DNA of 64,000 nt. Source: Streptomyces sp. WM4235. GTDB lineage: Bacteria > Actinomycetota > Actinomycetes > Streptomycetales > Streptomycetaceae. Both the position numbers and the translations under genes were made by a program. Where the stretch lies: positions 1-64,000 of the forward strand of contig NZ_LGDE01000249.1 of assembly GCF_001279725.1 (NCBI RefSeq), in the 5' to 3' direction. The stretch's first letter is position 1. Each line of letters opens with the position of its first letter. Under the pieces are notes generated by a model. It did not search any database. It saw nothing but the letters and a program-made list of their open reading frames with translations, and was not told the DNA's origin. Below are positions 22,584 to 31,333 of this stretch, one piece after another.

Positions 22584-23741
22584 ATGCCCGAGGCCTACAT
22601 CGTCGACGCCGTACGCACCCCCGTGGGGCGACGCAAGGGAGGCCTGGCCGGCGTGCACCCCGCCGACCTCGGCGCCCACGTCCTGCGGGCCCTGATGGAA
22701 CGCTCCGGCGTGGACCCCGCCGCCGTCGAGGACGTGGTCTTCGGCTGCCTCGACACCGTCGGGCCGCAGGCCGGCGACATCGCGCGGACCGCCTGGCTCG
22801 CCGCCGGCCTCCCCGAGGAGGTCCCCGGGGTGACGGTGGACCGCCAGTGCGGCTCCTCCCAGCAGGCCGTCCACTTCGCGGCGCAGGGCGTGCTGTCCGG
22901 CACCCAGGACCTGGTCGTCGCCGGCGGCACCCAGAACATGTCGATGATCCCGATCGCCTTCGCCTCGCGGCAGGCCGCCGAGCCGCTGGGCCTCACCGAA
23001 GGCCCGTACGCGGGATCGCAGGGCTGGCGCGCCCGGTACGGCGACGCGCCCGTCAACCAGTTCCACGGGGCGCAGCTGATCGCCGAGAAGTGGAGGATCT
23101 CGCGCCTCGACATGGAGGAGTTCGCGCTGCGCTCGCACCGGCGGGCCCTGCGTGCGATCGACGAGGGACGCTTCGAACGGGAGATCGTGCCGTACGGGGA
23201 CGTCCGCGTGGACGAGGGCCCGCGCCGGGACACCACCCTGGAGAAGATGGCCGGCCTGCGGCCCGTGGTCGAGGGCGGCACCATCACGGCGGCCGTCTCC
23301 TCCCAGGTCTCCGACGGCGCCGCGGCGATGCTGATCGCCTCCGAGCGGGCGGTCGCCGAACACGGCCTGCGCCCCCGGGCCCGTATCCACCACCTGTCCG
23401 TACGGGGCGAGGACCCGATCCGGATGCTGTCCGCCCCGATCCCGGCGACGGCGCACGCCCTGAAGAAGACGGGCCTCTCGCTCGACGAGATCGACCTCGT
23501 GGAGATCAACGAGGCCTTCGCCCCCGTCGTGCTGGCCTGGCTGAAGGAGACCGGCGCGGACCCGGAGCGGGTCAACGTCAACGGCGGCGCCATCGCGCTC
23601 GGCCACCCCCTGGGCGCGACCGGCGTCAAGCTCATGACGACCCTGCTGCACGAGCTGGAGCGCACCGGGGGCCGCTACGGCCTCCAGACGATGTGCGAGG
23701 GCGGCGGACAGGCCAACGTGACGATCATCGAGCGGCTCTGA
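22584..23741 (+). CDS. fadA6: Acetyl-CoA acetyltransferase (thiolase), FadA6-like
   Basis: A 385-residue thiolase that cleaves a beta-ketoacyl-CoA. The nucleophile Cys89 is in DRQCGSSQQAVH, the His in NGGAIALGHPLGATG, and the second Cys in MCEGGGQAN. FadA6 (Rv3556c, 386 residues) acts late in C/D-ring degradation and lies next to kstR2 in Mycobacterium, as here. A GAGGAG ribosome-binding site precedes the ATG, 19 bases after kstR2. Thiolase function is certain; the steroid role follows from context. Confidence 0.85.
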   Translation: MPEAYIVDAVRTPVGRRKGGLAGVHPADLGAHVLRALMERSGVDPAAVEDVVFGCLDTVGPQAGDIARTAWLAAGLPEEVPGVTVDRQCGSSQQAVHFAAQGVLSGTQDLVVAGGTQNMSMIPIAFASRQAAEPLGLTEGPYAGSQGWRARYGDAPVNQFHGAQLIAEKWRISRLDMEEFALRSHRRALRAIDEGRFEREIVPYGDVRVDEGPRRDTTLEKMAGLRPVVEGGTITAAVSSQVSDGAAAMLIASERAVAEHGLRPRARIHHLSVRGEDPIRMLSAPIPATAHALKKTGLSLDEIDLVEINEAFAPVVLAWLKETGADPERVNVNGGAIALGHPLGATGVKLMTTLLHELERTGGRYGLQTMCEGGGQANVTIIERL

Positions 23742-23845
23742 GGCCCCCGGGGAACCGGACCCCTCCGGGGCGCTCGGGCGCTCCGGAGCCAGGTCACAGA
23801 CCCGCGGGGGCGCGGGTGCGCCGGCGTGTGCTAGCTTAGAGCTCG

Positions 23846-23874
23846 TTGCAGTTGTGGTACCCATGAACTTTATG
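23846..23874 (+). promoter_or_regulatory. Candidate promoter of cold-shock gene
   Basis: TTGCAG and TTTATG are separated by 17 bases, about 90 bases before the cold-shock start. This leaves a leader that contains the hairpin at 23876-23904. The boxes fit the Streptomyces vegetative consensus reasonably well. Confidence 0.45.
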
Positions 23875-23875
23875 T

Positions 23876-23917
23876 GCGCCTGACGGGAATGCTCCGACAG
23901 GCGCTTTAATTGTTTTT
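23876..23917 (+). promoter_or_regulatory. Hairpin plus T-rich tract in cold-shock leader
   Basis: GCGCCTG pairs with CAGGCGC, and an inner CGG/CCG extends the stem to about 10 bp around a 7-base loop with one A/A mismatch. It is followed directly by TTTAATTGTTTTT. This has the shape of an intrinsic terminator inside the 5' leader, so it could act as an attenuator or a temperature-sensitive structure for the gene at 23965. Confidence 0.5.
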
Positions 23918-23964
23918 ACCGGGATCTCCGGATGGGGCCCTTGCCGCCTATTCAGGAGATTCAA

Positions 23965-24171
23965 ATGGCACTTGGCACCGTGAAGTGGTTCAACTCGGAA
24001 AAGGGCTTCGGCTTCATCGAGCAGGACGGTGGCGGCCCGGACGTCTTCGCCCACTACTCGAACATCGCCACCCAGGGCTTCCGTGAGCTCCAGGAGGGCC
24101 AGCGCGTGTCCTTCGACGTCACCCAGGGCCAGAAGGGCCCCCAGGCGGAGAACATCCTCCCCGCCAACTGA
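23965..24171 (+). CDS. Cold-shock protein (CspA family)
   Basis: A 68-residue single cold-shock domain protein that binds single-stranded nucleic acid. RNP1 reads KGFGFI and RNP2 reads VFAHY; the start [10 protein letters not shown] is the family consensus. AGGAGA lies 5 bases before the ATG. The gene has an unusually AT-rich, structured leader and is followed by a strong terminator and then by a DEAD-box RNA helicase gene, a functional pairing of RNA chaperone and RNA unwinder. Confidence 0.95.
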   Translation: MALGTVKWFNSEKGFGFIEQDGGGPDVFAHYSNIATQGFRELQEGQRVSFDVTQGQKGPQAENILPAN

Positions 24172-24183
24172 CGTAATCAGCAC

Positions 24184-24218
24184 GCCGGGGTCCGCACCGT
24201 GAAGGTGCGGGCCCCGGC
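24184..24218 (+). terminator. Terminator after cold-shock gene
   Basis: A 15-bp stem (GCCGGGGTCCGCACC with its complement, one T-G pair) has a GTGAA loop and is followed by a T-rich run. Confidence 0.8.
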
Positions 24219-24274
24219 TTGTCTGCTGTTTCGACTGTTTGTTTTACCTGCCGGTTTCAGGAGGGCTTTCTCGC

Positions 24275-25942
24275 ATGACCAGCTCCAGCTCCGCACGACC
24301 CAGCCGCCGCCCCACCCGGGGTCGAGGTGCGGCTCAGGGACGTCCGAAGGCTGGCGCGGGACGGCAGAAGTCCGCCCCCGTGGCCAGGCCCCAAGAATTC
24401 ACCATGCCCGAACCGCTGACCCCGGCCCTGCCGCCGGTCGCCGCGTTCGAGGACATGGGCATGCCCGAGGCGCTGCTGAAGACCCTCGCCGCCCAGGGCG
24501 TCACCGACCCGTTCCCGATCCAGTCCGCCACGCTGCCGAACTCGCTCGCCGGCCGTGACCTGCTCGGCCGCGGCCGTACCGGCTCCGGCAAGACCCTCGC
24601 CTTCGGCCTGGCGCTGCTGGCCCGCACCGCCGGTCGCCGCGCGCAGCCGAAGCAGCCGCTCGCGCTGGTCCTCGTACCGACCCGCGAGCTCGCGCAGCAG
24701 GTCACCGACGCCCTGGCCCCGTACGCCACGGCCGTCAACCTGCGCATCGCGACCGTCGTCGGCGGCATGTCGATCAACCGCCAGTCCGGTGCGCTGCGCC
24801 GCGGCTCCGAGGTGCTCGTCGCCACCCCCGGCCGACTGAAGGACCTCATCGACCGCGGTGACGCCGACCTCTCGCAGGTCTCCATCACGGTCCTCGACGA
24901 GGCCGACCAGATGACCGACATGGGCTTCATGCCGCAGGTCACCGCGCTGCTCAAGCAGGTCGAGGCCGACGGCCAGACCATGCTGTTCTCCGCGACGCTC
25001 GACAAGAACATCGACAAGCTCGTCAAGATGTTCCTGCACGACCCGGTCGCCTTCTCCGTCGACCCGTCCGCCGGCGCGGTCAGCACGATGGAGCACCACG
25101 TCCTGTACGTCATGGACGAGACCGACAAGAAGGCCGTGGCCACGCGCATAGCCGCACGCGACGGCCGGGTGATCATGTTCGTCGACACCAAGCGCGGGGT
25201 CGACCGCATGGTCAAGAAGCTCCTCGCGGACGGCGTCCGCGCCTCCGGTCTGCACGGCGGCCGCTCGCAGCCGCAGCGCAACCGGACCCTCGACTGGTTC
25301 AAGACGGGCGAGGTCACCGCGCTGGTCGCCACCAACGTGGCCGCCCGCGGCATCCACATCGACGACCTCGACCTCGTCGTCAACGTGGACCCGCCCACCG
25401 ACCACAAGGACTACCTGCACCGCGGTGGCCGCACCGCCCGTGCCGGCGAGTCCGGCAGCGTCGTCACCCTGGTGCTGCCCGACCAGAAGCGCGACATGAC
25501 CCGGCTGATGTCGGACGCCGGGATCTCCCCGCGCACCGCGCAGATCAAGTCCTCCGACGCGGAGCTGTCCCGCCTGACCGGTGCCAAGGAGCCCTCGGGC
25601 GTCCCCGTGGTGCTGGACGCGCCGCAGCCCACCCCGCCGAAGCCGCGCAGCGCCGGCCGCTCCGGCGGCGGCTCCACCGCCGGCGGCGCGCGTCGTCGTT
25701 CCGGTGGCGGCCAGGGCGGCGCCGCGGCCTCGACCACGGCGGGCGGCGGCGACCGTTCGCGTCGGGCCCGTTCCGCCGGCGGCCAGGGTGGCGCCGGCCA
25801 GTCCGGCGCACGCGGCCAGGGCGCCCCGGCGGGCTCCCGCGGTCAGGGCGGCGGCCAGGGCGGTGCCCGCACCGGCGGCGCGCCCGCCGCGCGTCGTCGC
25901 TCCGGCGGCGGCCGTCCGGCGGCCGGGCGCGCGGGTTCCTGA
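24275..25942 (+). CDS. DEAD-box ATP-dependent RNA helicase
   Basis: A 555-residue RNA helicase. A basic, low-complexity N-terminus (about 40 residues) precedes the Q motif region (FEDMGMPEALL...FPIQSA). Walker A GRGRTGSGKT, motif Ia PTRELAQQ, motif II DEAD, motif III SAT, and motif VI HRGGRTARAG follow. The last about 110 residues are Gly/Ala/Arg/Ser-rich with repeated GGQGGA units, resembling RGG-type RNA-binding tails. The ATG at 24275 has CAGGAGGG at about 9 bases. The gene follows the cold-shock gene and probably helps remodel structured RNA. Confidence 0.95.
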   Translation: MTSSSSARPSRRPTRGRGAAQGRPKAGAGRQKSAPVARPQEFTMPEPLTPALPPVAAFEDMGMPEALLKTLAAQGVTDPFPIQSATLPNSLAGRDLLGRGRTGSGKTLAFGLALLARTAGRRAQPKQPLALVLVPTRELAQQVTDALAPYATAVNLRIATVVGGMSINRQSGALRRGSEVLVATPGRLKDLIDRGDADLSQVSITVLDEADQMTDMGFMPQVTALLKQVEADGQTMLFSATLDKNIDKLVKMFLHDPVAFSVDPSAGAVSTMEHHVLYVMDETDKKAVATRIAARDGRVIMFVDTKRGVDRMVKKLLADGVRASGLHGGRSQPQRNRTLDWFKTGEVTALVATNVAARGIHIDDLDLVVNVDPPTDHKDYLHRGGRTARAGESGSVVTLVLPDQKRDMTRLMSDAGISPRTAQIKSSDAELSRLTGAKEPSGVPVVLDAPQPTPPKPRSAGRSGGGSTAGGARRRSGGGQGGAAASTTAGGGDRSRRARSAGGQGGAGQSGARGQGAPAGSRGQGGGQGGARTGGAPAARRRSGGGRPAAGRAGS

Positions 25943-25999
25943 CCCTTCGCGAGTCCGACCCCCGCGAGCCCGACCGCTCGCGACACGAACACACCGGTA

Positions 26000-26032
26000 C
26001 GCCGGGCGGCGCGGAACACGCGCCGCCCGGCG
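26000..26032 (+). terminator. Terminator after helicase gene
   Basis: A perfect 14-bp inverted repeat CGCCGGGCGGCGCG with its complement, a GAACA loop, and TTT following. It lies between convergent genes and may serve both. Confidence 0.75.
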
Positions 26033-26072
26033 TTTCGCCGTTCCGGGCCCCGGGTGCCTTCGCCGACGGGGC

Positions 26073-27032
26073 CTAGCGGACCATCCTGGCCTGGAGCTTG
26101 GCGAGGGTCCGCAGGTCCAGGCCGAGGCCGTCAGTGAGGTAGCCGTAGAAGCCGCCGTAGTCCGCCTCCATGCGGGCGGTCGCGGCGGCGAGGTAGTCCG
26201 GCCGGACCTCCTGGAGCGGGATCAGCAGGTCCGGGTTCTGCATCCGGCCCGACTGCTTGAGGCCGGCCCGCACCTGGGCGTCGTACGCCGCGCGGAAGGT
26301 GTTCGAGGCGAGGTAGTCCCGCTCGGCGGTGTCCTCGGGCACGGCGAGGGCGCGCAGCAGGACGTAACTCATCCAGCCCGTGCGGTCCTTGCCCGAGGTG
26401 CAGTGGTACAGCAGCGGGCCCTGCCCGCCGTCGGCGATCTCCCGCAGCGTGGTCGCGAACTGCGCCCGGTTCTCGGGGCTCGTCACGAACGTGCGGTAGA
26501 TGTCGCGCATGTAGGCCTCGGCGCGACCGCCGCCGAGCATCTGCTCCTGCGTGGCGGGGTCCCCGCTGGCGATGGCGCCGACCAGGGTCGCGTACAGGCC
26601 CAGGTCGCTGACGGGGCGGGCGGTGGGGAGGAGGCCGGCGGGCAGCTTGTCGGCGCCGTCGTACTGGACCTCCATCGGGATGCGGAAGTCGACGACCTTG
26701 CGCAGGCCGAGCCCGGAGACGGTGGTGAGGTCGGCGGCGGTCAACTTGCCGAGCGCGTCGGAACGGTAGACCAGTCCCTGACGGACCTGCCCACCGGTCC
26801 AGGTGCGGTACCCGCCCAGGTCACGGACGTTGACCGCGCCCTGGAGGGGGATCTGACGGATCGTCTCCGCCGACGGGCGGTGCCGCTCGGCGGAAGCGGC
26901 GGCTGCGGCGGAAGCGGCGGTACCGGGGGCTGCGCCGGGCGACGGCGCGGCGTACGCGGCGGCGGGCAGGGTTCCGGCGGCGAGGGCGGCGGCGAGCACC
27001 GCGGTCGCCAGGCGGATTCGGGCACGGCTCAT
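26073..27032 (-). CDS. Secreted tyrosine-protein phosphatase
   Basis: A 319-residue exported phosphatase of the Y_phosphatase3 family (PtpB-like, also seen in streptomycete tyrosine/serine phosphatases). The signal peptide ends near AAAYAA (about residue 28). The N-terminal family mark NVRDLGGY is clear, and the P-loop HCTSGKDRTGW supplies the catalytic Cys and Arg. The start is the ATG at 27032, in keeping with the signal peptide. The gene sits inside the steroid cluster without obvious functional relation. Confidence 0.88.
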   Translation of the reverse strand: MSRARIRLATAVLAAALAAGTLPAAAYAAPSPGAAPGTAASAAAAASAERHRPSAETIRQIPLQGAVNVRDLGGYRTWTGGQVRQGLVYRSDALGKLTAADLTTVSGLGLRKVVDFRIPMEVQYDGADKLPAGLLPTARPVSDLGLYATLVGAIASGDPATQEQMLGGGRAEAYMRDIYRTFVTSPENRAQFATTLREIADGGQGPLLYHCTSGKDRTGWMSYVLLRALAVPEDTAERDYLASNTFRAAYDAQVRAGLKQSGRMQNPDLLIPLQEVRPDYLAAATARMEADYGGFYGYLTDGLGLDLRTLAKLQARMVR

Positions 27033-27063
27033 CTGGGGCGACTCCTGTAACGGAGAAGGGGGA

Positions 27064-28149
27064 TCACCCTGCGGGTGGCAGGACGCCGAGCGAGTGCGGG
27101 GGGTTGAGGTCGTGCAGTCGGTCCAGCACGGTGTGGGCCTCGGCCATGACCCGGGCGACGAGTTCCGCACACGACGGAAGGTCCTCGATCACGCCCGCGA
27201 CCTGGCCCGATGCCATGACGCCGAGGTCCGTACGGCCCTCGACCATGGACGCCTTGAGGAGCATGGGGGTGTTCGCGGCGAGCAGGACCTGGCTCCAGGA
27301 CAGGTCCTTGCCGTGTTTCATCGCCAGGCCGTCGCGCACCATCCGCGACCACGACATCCCCGACAGCTTCCGGAAGCCGGCCGCGTGCCGCACCGCCTTG
27401 GCGAGGGCCCGCGCGCGGCCCGCCCGCTCCAGGGAGGCGACCAGCTCGCTGCGGAGCATCCGGTGCGGCAGCCCGTCGACGGCGGTGGTGACGGTGACGT
27501 CCTTGACCGTGGCCTTCAGGTACTCGGCCTTGACGGCGTCCGGGACGGTGGAGTCCGAGGTCAACAGGAAGCGGGTGCCCATGGCGATGCCCGCCGCCCC
27601 GTACGACAGCGCGGCGACCAGCCCGCGACCGTCGTGGAAACCGCCCGCCGCGATCACCGGGATGTCCACCGCGTCCACCACCTGCGGCAGCAGCACCGTC
27701 GTGGCCACGTCCCCGGTGTGCCCGCCGCCCTCGCCGCCCTGCACGATCACCGCGTCGGCGCCCCAGGCGGCGACCTTCTCGGCGTGCCGCCGGGCGCCGA
27801 TCGAGGGGACGACGACCACGCCCGCGTCCTTGAGGCGGGCGATCAGCTCCTTCGACGGGGCGAGGGCGAACGAGGCGACCCGGACCCCCTCGTCGACGAT
27901 CAGCCGCACCCGCTCGGCCGCGTCCCCGGCGTCCGCGCGCAGATTGACCCCGAACGGGGCGTCCGTACGGGACTTCACCTCGTGGATCGCCGCACGCAAC
28001 TGCCCGGTCGTCATCGTCGCCGAGGCCAGGATCCCCAGCGCCCCCGCGTTCGCCGCCGCCGACACCAGTCGGGGTCCGGCCACCCAGCCCATGCCCGTCT
28101 GCACGATCGGATGGCGGACCCCGACCAGCCTGGTGAATGCCGTCTCCAT
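27064..28149 (-). CDS. ipdC: IpdC-like flavin oxidoreductase (nitronate monooxygenase family)
   Basis: A 361-residue FMN TIM-barrel protein of the nitronate monooxygenase/enoyl-reductase fold. Markers are GVRHPIVQTGMGWVAG at the start, then QGGEGGGHTG and AAGGFHDGRGLVAALSYGAAGIAMGTRFL. Its length fits IpdC (Rv3553), which introduces a double bond into the HIP-derived CoA ester in sterol D-ring degradation. It is the last gene of the echA20-ipdA-ipdB-ipdC operon, starting 3 bases after ipdB. Confidence 0.85.
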   Translation of the reverse strand: METAFTRLVGVRHPIVQTGMGWVAGPRLVSAAANAGALGILASATMTTGQLRAAIHEVKSRTDAPFGVNLRADAGDAAERVRLIVDEGVRVASFALAPSKELIARLKDAGVVVVPSIGARRHAEKVAAWGADAVIVQGGEGGGHTGDVATTVLLPQVVDAVDIPVIAAGGFHDGRGLVAALSYGAAGIAMGTRFLLTSDSTVPDAVKAEYLKATVKDVTVTTAVDGLPHRMLRSELVASLERAGRARALAKAVRHAAGFRKLSGMSWSRMVRDGLAMKHGKDLSWSQVLLAANTPMLLKASMVEGRTDLGVMASGQVAGVIEDLPSCAELVARVMAEAHTVLDRLHDLNPPHSLGVLPPAG

Positions 28150-28152
28150 CCG

Positions 28153-28902
28153 TCAGGCCCGCACTTCCCGGTCGCGCAGCCCCTCGGGGTCGACGACCTC
28201 GCGGATCAGCCGCAGTTCCTCCGGCGTCGGCTCCCGCGTGTACGGGACCTCGTCGGCGATCGTCAGCTCGAAACCGGTGGCCTCCCGGACCTGCTCGACG
28301 CGCACGCCCGGATGCACGGACACCAGGCGCATGGCGTGGTCCGGGCCGGTGAAGTCGAAGACCCCGAGATCGCTGACCACGCGCGGCAGGCGGTGGAAGC
28401 GGGTCGCCCCGGCCGCCTCCGCGCGGTCGTACCCGACGCCGCAGACCATGTCGACCCGCTCCACGAACACCCGGCGGGAATGCTTGGGGATCCAGTAACT
28501 CACCGGATTGTTGAGGGTGTTGACGGGCGCGCCGCGCACCCCCAGGAGCTGGCGGGTCGGCTGCTCCCAGTCCCCGATACAGGAGATGTTCTGGTTGCCG
28601 TACCGGTCGATCTGGCTCGCGCCCATCATCACGTGCCGCCGGCCGCCGGTGACCATCGTGAGGTGACGGCGGTACGGCAGCCAGCCCTCGGGCGTCCCGT
28701 CGAGCCCGACCAGCGTGGCCTCGCCGTCGGTCAACAGCAGGTCGGGGGAGAAGGTCCGCTTCGCGAGACGGGCCCCGAAGGACGGGATCAGCCCCATCGG
28801 TGAGGCGAGCACCTCGCCGTCGCCCCGCCAGGCCTCGGCGCAGGCGATCACGCAGTACTCGGCGCGACTGACGCCCGCGGTGGCCGCCGCTTCTGTGCTC
28901 AC
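28153..28902 (-). CDS. ipdB: IpdB-like CoA-transferase-family subunit (COCHEA-CoA hydrolase)
   Basis: A 249-residue class I CoA-transferase beta-type subunit. The N-terminal SRAEYCVIACAEAWRGDGEVLASPMG and the ASQIDRYGNQNISCIGDW region are family marks. IpdAB in Mycobacterium and Rhodococcus hydrolyses the last ring of sterols (COCHEA-CoA) rather than transferring CoA. It starts with GTG at 28902, overlapping the ipdA stop as GTGA, so the two subunits are coupled. Length matches Rv3552. Confidence 0.85.
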   Translation of the reverse strand: MSTEAAATAGVSRAEYCVIACAEAWRGDGEVLASPMGLIPSFGARLAKRTFSPDLLLTDGEATLVGLDGTPEGWLPYRRHLTMVTGGRRHVMMGASQIDRYGNQNISCIGDWEQPTRQLLGVRGAPVNTLNNPVSYWIPKHSRRVFVERVDMVCGVGYDRAEAAGATRFHRLPRVVSDLGVFDFTGPDHAMRLVSVHPGVRVEQVREATGFELTIADEVPYTREPTPEELRLIREVVDPEGLRDREVRA

Positions 28903-29765
28903 TGCTGCTCCTCGTGCCAGGTCCGCACGGCGGACTGGTAGTCGTGCTCGCTCGCGCCGGACAGGAACCGGGCGGCGAACTCGGGCCAGGGGGTGCTCGC
29001 GTACAGCTTCTGGAAGGGCTCGTCGCGGTCGTGGTCGGGCACGCAGGAGGTGAAGTGCGCGCCGTTCGGGGTCTCCACCACCCCGGTGACGGAATGCCGG
29101 CTGACCAGCAGGGACTGCGGCGGACCGGCCTTGGACAGCTCGGCGGTTTCGACGAGCCGCTCGCAGGAGACGTACGCGGCGTCCGCGGCCTCGCAGAACA
29201 GGTCGTCGAAGTACGGGTCGGGGCCCAGGTACTGGGCGTTGCCGAGGCGGTCGGCGCGGTTGAGGTGCACGAGCGCGGCGTCCATGCGCAGCGCGGGGAC
29301 GGCGACGAACTCCTCGCCGTCCTCGTAGGGGGAGGTGACGGTCCGCAGGTTCGGGTTGACCCGCATGAGGTCGGAGCCGAGGCCGGCGCGGACGGGCAGG
29401 AAGGGCAGCCGGTTGGCGGCGGCGTGCAGTCCCCACATGAACATGGCCTCGTCGAGCTCGGCGAGGGCGAAGGCGCCGCGTTCTCGGGCGGCCCGGTAGT
29501 GCGGCTCCAGCGGGATCGAGTCGAGGGTCACGAAGGGGGTGACGAGCCGGCGGATCCGGCCCGCGGCGGCCAGCAGGCCGACGTCGGGGCCTCCGTACGA
29601 GACCACGGTGAGATCGGTGATCTCGGATCGGAGCAGTGCCCGCACCAGGGCCATGGGCTTGCGCCGCGACCCCCAGCCGCCGATGCCGACGGTCATGCCG
29701 CTGCGCAGCCGGCCGACCACTTCCTCGGGGGACATCACCTTGTCCGACGCCGACGTGCCGCTCAT
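28899..29765 (-). CDS. ipdA: IpdA-like CoA-transferase-family subunit (COCHEA-CoA hydrolase)
   Basis: A 288-residue alpha-type subunit of the IpdAB ring-opening hydrolase. It has the N-terminal GMTVGIGGWGSRRKPMALVRAL of class I CoA transferases and the central VRAGLGSDLMRVNPNL. It pairs with ipdB through a GTGA overlap and with echA20 through an ATGA overlap. Length is close to Rv3551 (292 residues). The pathway role follows from the full operon, not from an assay. Confidence 0.85.
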   Translation of the reverse strand: MSGTSASDKVMSPEEVVGRLRSGMTVGIGGWGSRRKPMALVRALLRSEITDLTVVSYGGPDVGLLAAAGRIRRLVTPFVTLDSIPLEPHYRAARERGAFALAELDEAMFMWGLHAAANRLPFLPVRAGLGSDLMRVNPNLRTVTSPYEDGEEFVAVPALRMDAALVHLNRADRLGNAQYLGPDPYFDDLFCEAADAAYVSCERLVETAELSKAGPPQSLLVSRHSVTGVVETPNGAHFTSCVPDHDRDEPFQKLYASTPWPEFAARFLSGASEHDYQSAVRTWHEEQQ

Positions 29766-30511
29766 GCCTCGTCCGCCTTTCCGAAGGTGTCGCGGACCCG
29801 GTCGGCCACCCCGCTGAGATTGGCCTCGAAGGTGAAGCCCTGCTCGAAGCGGTAGCTGCGTCGCACGTCCACGGGGTCGATGCCGTTGATGGCGGACTTG
29901 GCCAGCCGGATCAGCAGGCCGTCCTTGCGGGCGATCTCGGCGGCGAGTTCCAGTGCCGCCGCCCGCAGCCCGGCGGGCGGGACCACCTTCCACACCGAAC
30001 CGTGCGCGTGCAGTTCGGCGGCGCTCACGGTCCGCGAGGTGTAGTACAAGGTGCGCATCAGGTGTTGGGGGACGAGGCGGGCCAGGTGCGTGGCCGCGCC
30101 GAGCGCGCCCCGGTCCAGTTCGGGCAGCCCGAAGACGGCGTCGTCGGAGGCGACGATCGCGTCGGCGTTGCCGACCAGGCCGATCCCGCCGCCCAGGCAG
30201 AAGCCGTTCACGGCGGCGACGACGGGGACCTCGCAGTCGTACACGGCGGCGAACGCCTCGTAGCAGCCCCGGTTGGCGCCGATGAGGGCGTCGTGGCCGG
30301 TGTCGCGCTGCATCTCCTTGATGTCCACGCCCGCGTTGAAGCCCCGGCCCTCGGCGGCGAGTACGACGCACCGGACGTCGGGGTCGCGGCCGGCGGCGCG
30401 CAGTGCGTCGGCCAGCTCGTACCAGCCGTGTACGGGCAGTGCGTTGACGGGCGGGAAGTCGACTGTGACGAGTGCGATGCCCTTGTCGGGGCCGGAGGTG
30501 GAGACACCCAT
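29762..30511 (-). CDS. echA20: EchA20-like enoyl-CoA hydratase-family hydrolase
   Basis: A 249-residue crotonase-family protein. The oxyanion-hole motifs are GRGFNAGVDIKEM and NGFCLGGGIGLVGNADAIVAS. EchA20 (Rv3550) opens the D ring in HIP catabolism. The ATG at 30511 has no clear ribosome-binding site, and the KstR2-like box ends only 20 bases upstream, so the transcript may have a very short leader. It heads the echA20-ipdA-ipdB-ipdC operon. Confidence 0.84.
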   Translation of the reverse strand: MGVSTSGPDKGIALVTVDFPPVNALPVHGWYELADALRAAGRDPDVRCVVLAAEGRGFNAGVDIKEMQRDTGHDALIGANRGCYEAFAAVYDCEVPVVAAVNGFCLGGGIGLVGNADAIVASDDAVFGLPELDRGALGAATHLARLVPQHLMRTLYYTSRTVSAAELHAHGSVWKVVPPAGLRAAALELAAEIARKDGLLIRLAKSAINGIDPVDVRRSYRFEQGFTFEANLSGVADRVRDTFGKADEA

Positions 30512-30530
30512 GAGCGGATCAGCTACCTTT

Positions 30531-30549
30531 CCACCAAACATTTGTTAGG
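30531..30549. promoter_or_regulatory. KstR2-like operator, divergent echA20/SDR promoter
   Basis: The complement reads CCTAACAAATGTTTGGTGG, nearly identical to the site at 20991-21010. The core at 30533-30546 matches the KstR2 palindrome at 8 of 10 positions. It lies between the divergent echA20 operon and the SDR pair, so one repressor could control all four operons. Confidence 0.68.
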
Positions 30550-30567
30550 TGAGGAAGGTAGCAGCCG

Positions 30568-31332
30568 ATGGAGCTCAACGGGAGGGTCGTCGTCGTCACC
30601 GGCGGAACCCGGGGCGTCGGCGCCGGCATCGCGCGATCGTTCCTCGCGGCCGGCGCGGAGGTCCTCGTCTGCGCCCGCCGCCCACCGGACGAACCGGTGG
30701 CCGCGGCGGGCCGGACGGCCGCCTTCACGGCGCTCGACCTGCGCGACCCGGCCGCCGTGACGGAGTTCTTCGCGGCGGCGGCGCACCGGTACGGGCGGCT
30801 CGACTGCCTGGTGAACAACGCGGGCGGCACCCCGTACCGGCTGCTGGGGGAGGGCGACGCCGAACGGCACGCACGGGTCGTCGAACTGAACCTGGTGGCC
30901 CCCCTGACCGCCTCACTCGCGGCGTACCCGTGGCTGCGGGAGTCGCACGGCTCGGTCGTGATGATCGGCAGCGTCAGCGGCACCCGCCCCTCACCCGGCA
31001 CGGCCGCCTACGGCGCGGCCAAGGCGGGACTGGAGAACCTGGCCCGGTCGATGGCCGTGGAGTGGGCGCCCGAGGTACGGGTCAACTCGCTGATCCTCGG
31101 CATGGTGCGCACCGAACTGTCGCACCTGCACTACGGGGACGAGGCCGGGATCGCCGCGGTCGGCGCGACCGTGCCGCTGGGGCGACTGGCCGACCCGGGC
31201 GACGTGGGCGAGGCGGCGGTGTTCCTCGCCGGAGACCGGGCCGGATACGTGAGCGGCGCGAGCCTGCTCGTGCACGGAGGCGGCGAACGCCCGGCCTTCC
31301 TGGACGCGGCGACTGTCAACAAGGAGAACTGA
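30568..31332 (+). CDS. Short-chain dehydrogenase, Rv3549c-like
   Basis: A 254-residue classical SDR with GGTRGVGAG, NNAG, and catalytic YGAAK. Its size and place (divergent from echA20, followed by a 302-residue SDR) match Rv3549c in the mycobacterial KstR2 regulon, whose precise step is not settled. GAGGAAGG lies 9 bases before the ATG. Confidence 0.82.
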   Translation: MELNGRVVVVTGGTRGVGAGIARSFLAAGAEVLVCARRPPDEPVAAAGRTAAFTALDLRDPAAVTEFFAAAAHRYGRLDCLVNNAGGTPYRLLGEGDAERHARVVELNLVAPLTASLAAYPWLRESHGSVVMIGSVSGTRPSPGTAAYGAAKAGLENLARSMAVEWAPEVRVNSLILGMVRTELSHLHYGDEAGIAAVGATVPLGRLADPGDVGEAAVFLAGDRAGYVSGASLLVHGGGERPAFLDAATVNKEN

Positions 31333-31333
31333 C

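Noticed and set aside
26073..27170. Longer start for the tyrosine phosphatase at 27170
   Set aside because: The extension lies over the end of ipdC in another frame and hides the signal peptide that begins at 27032.
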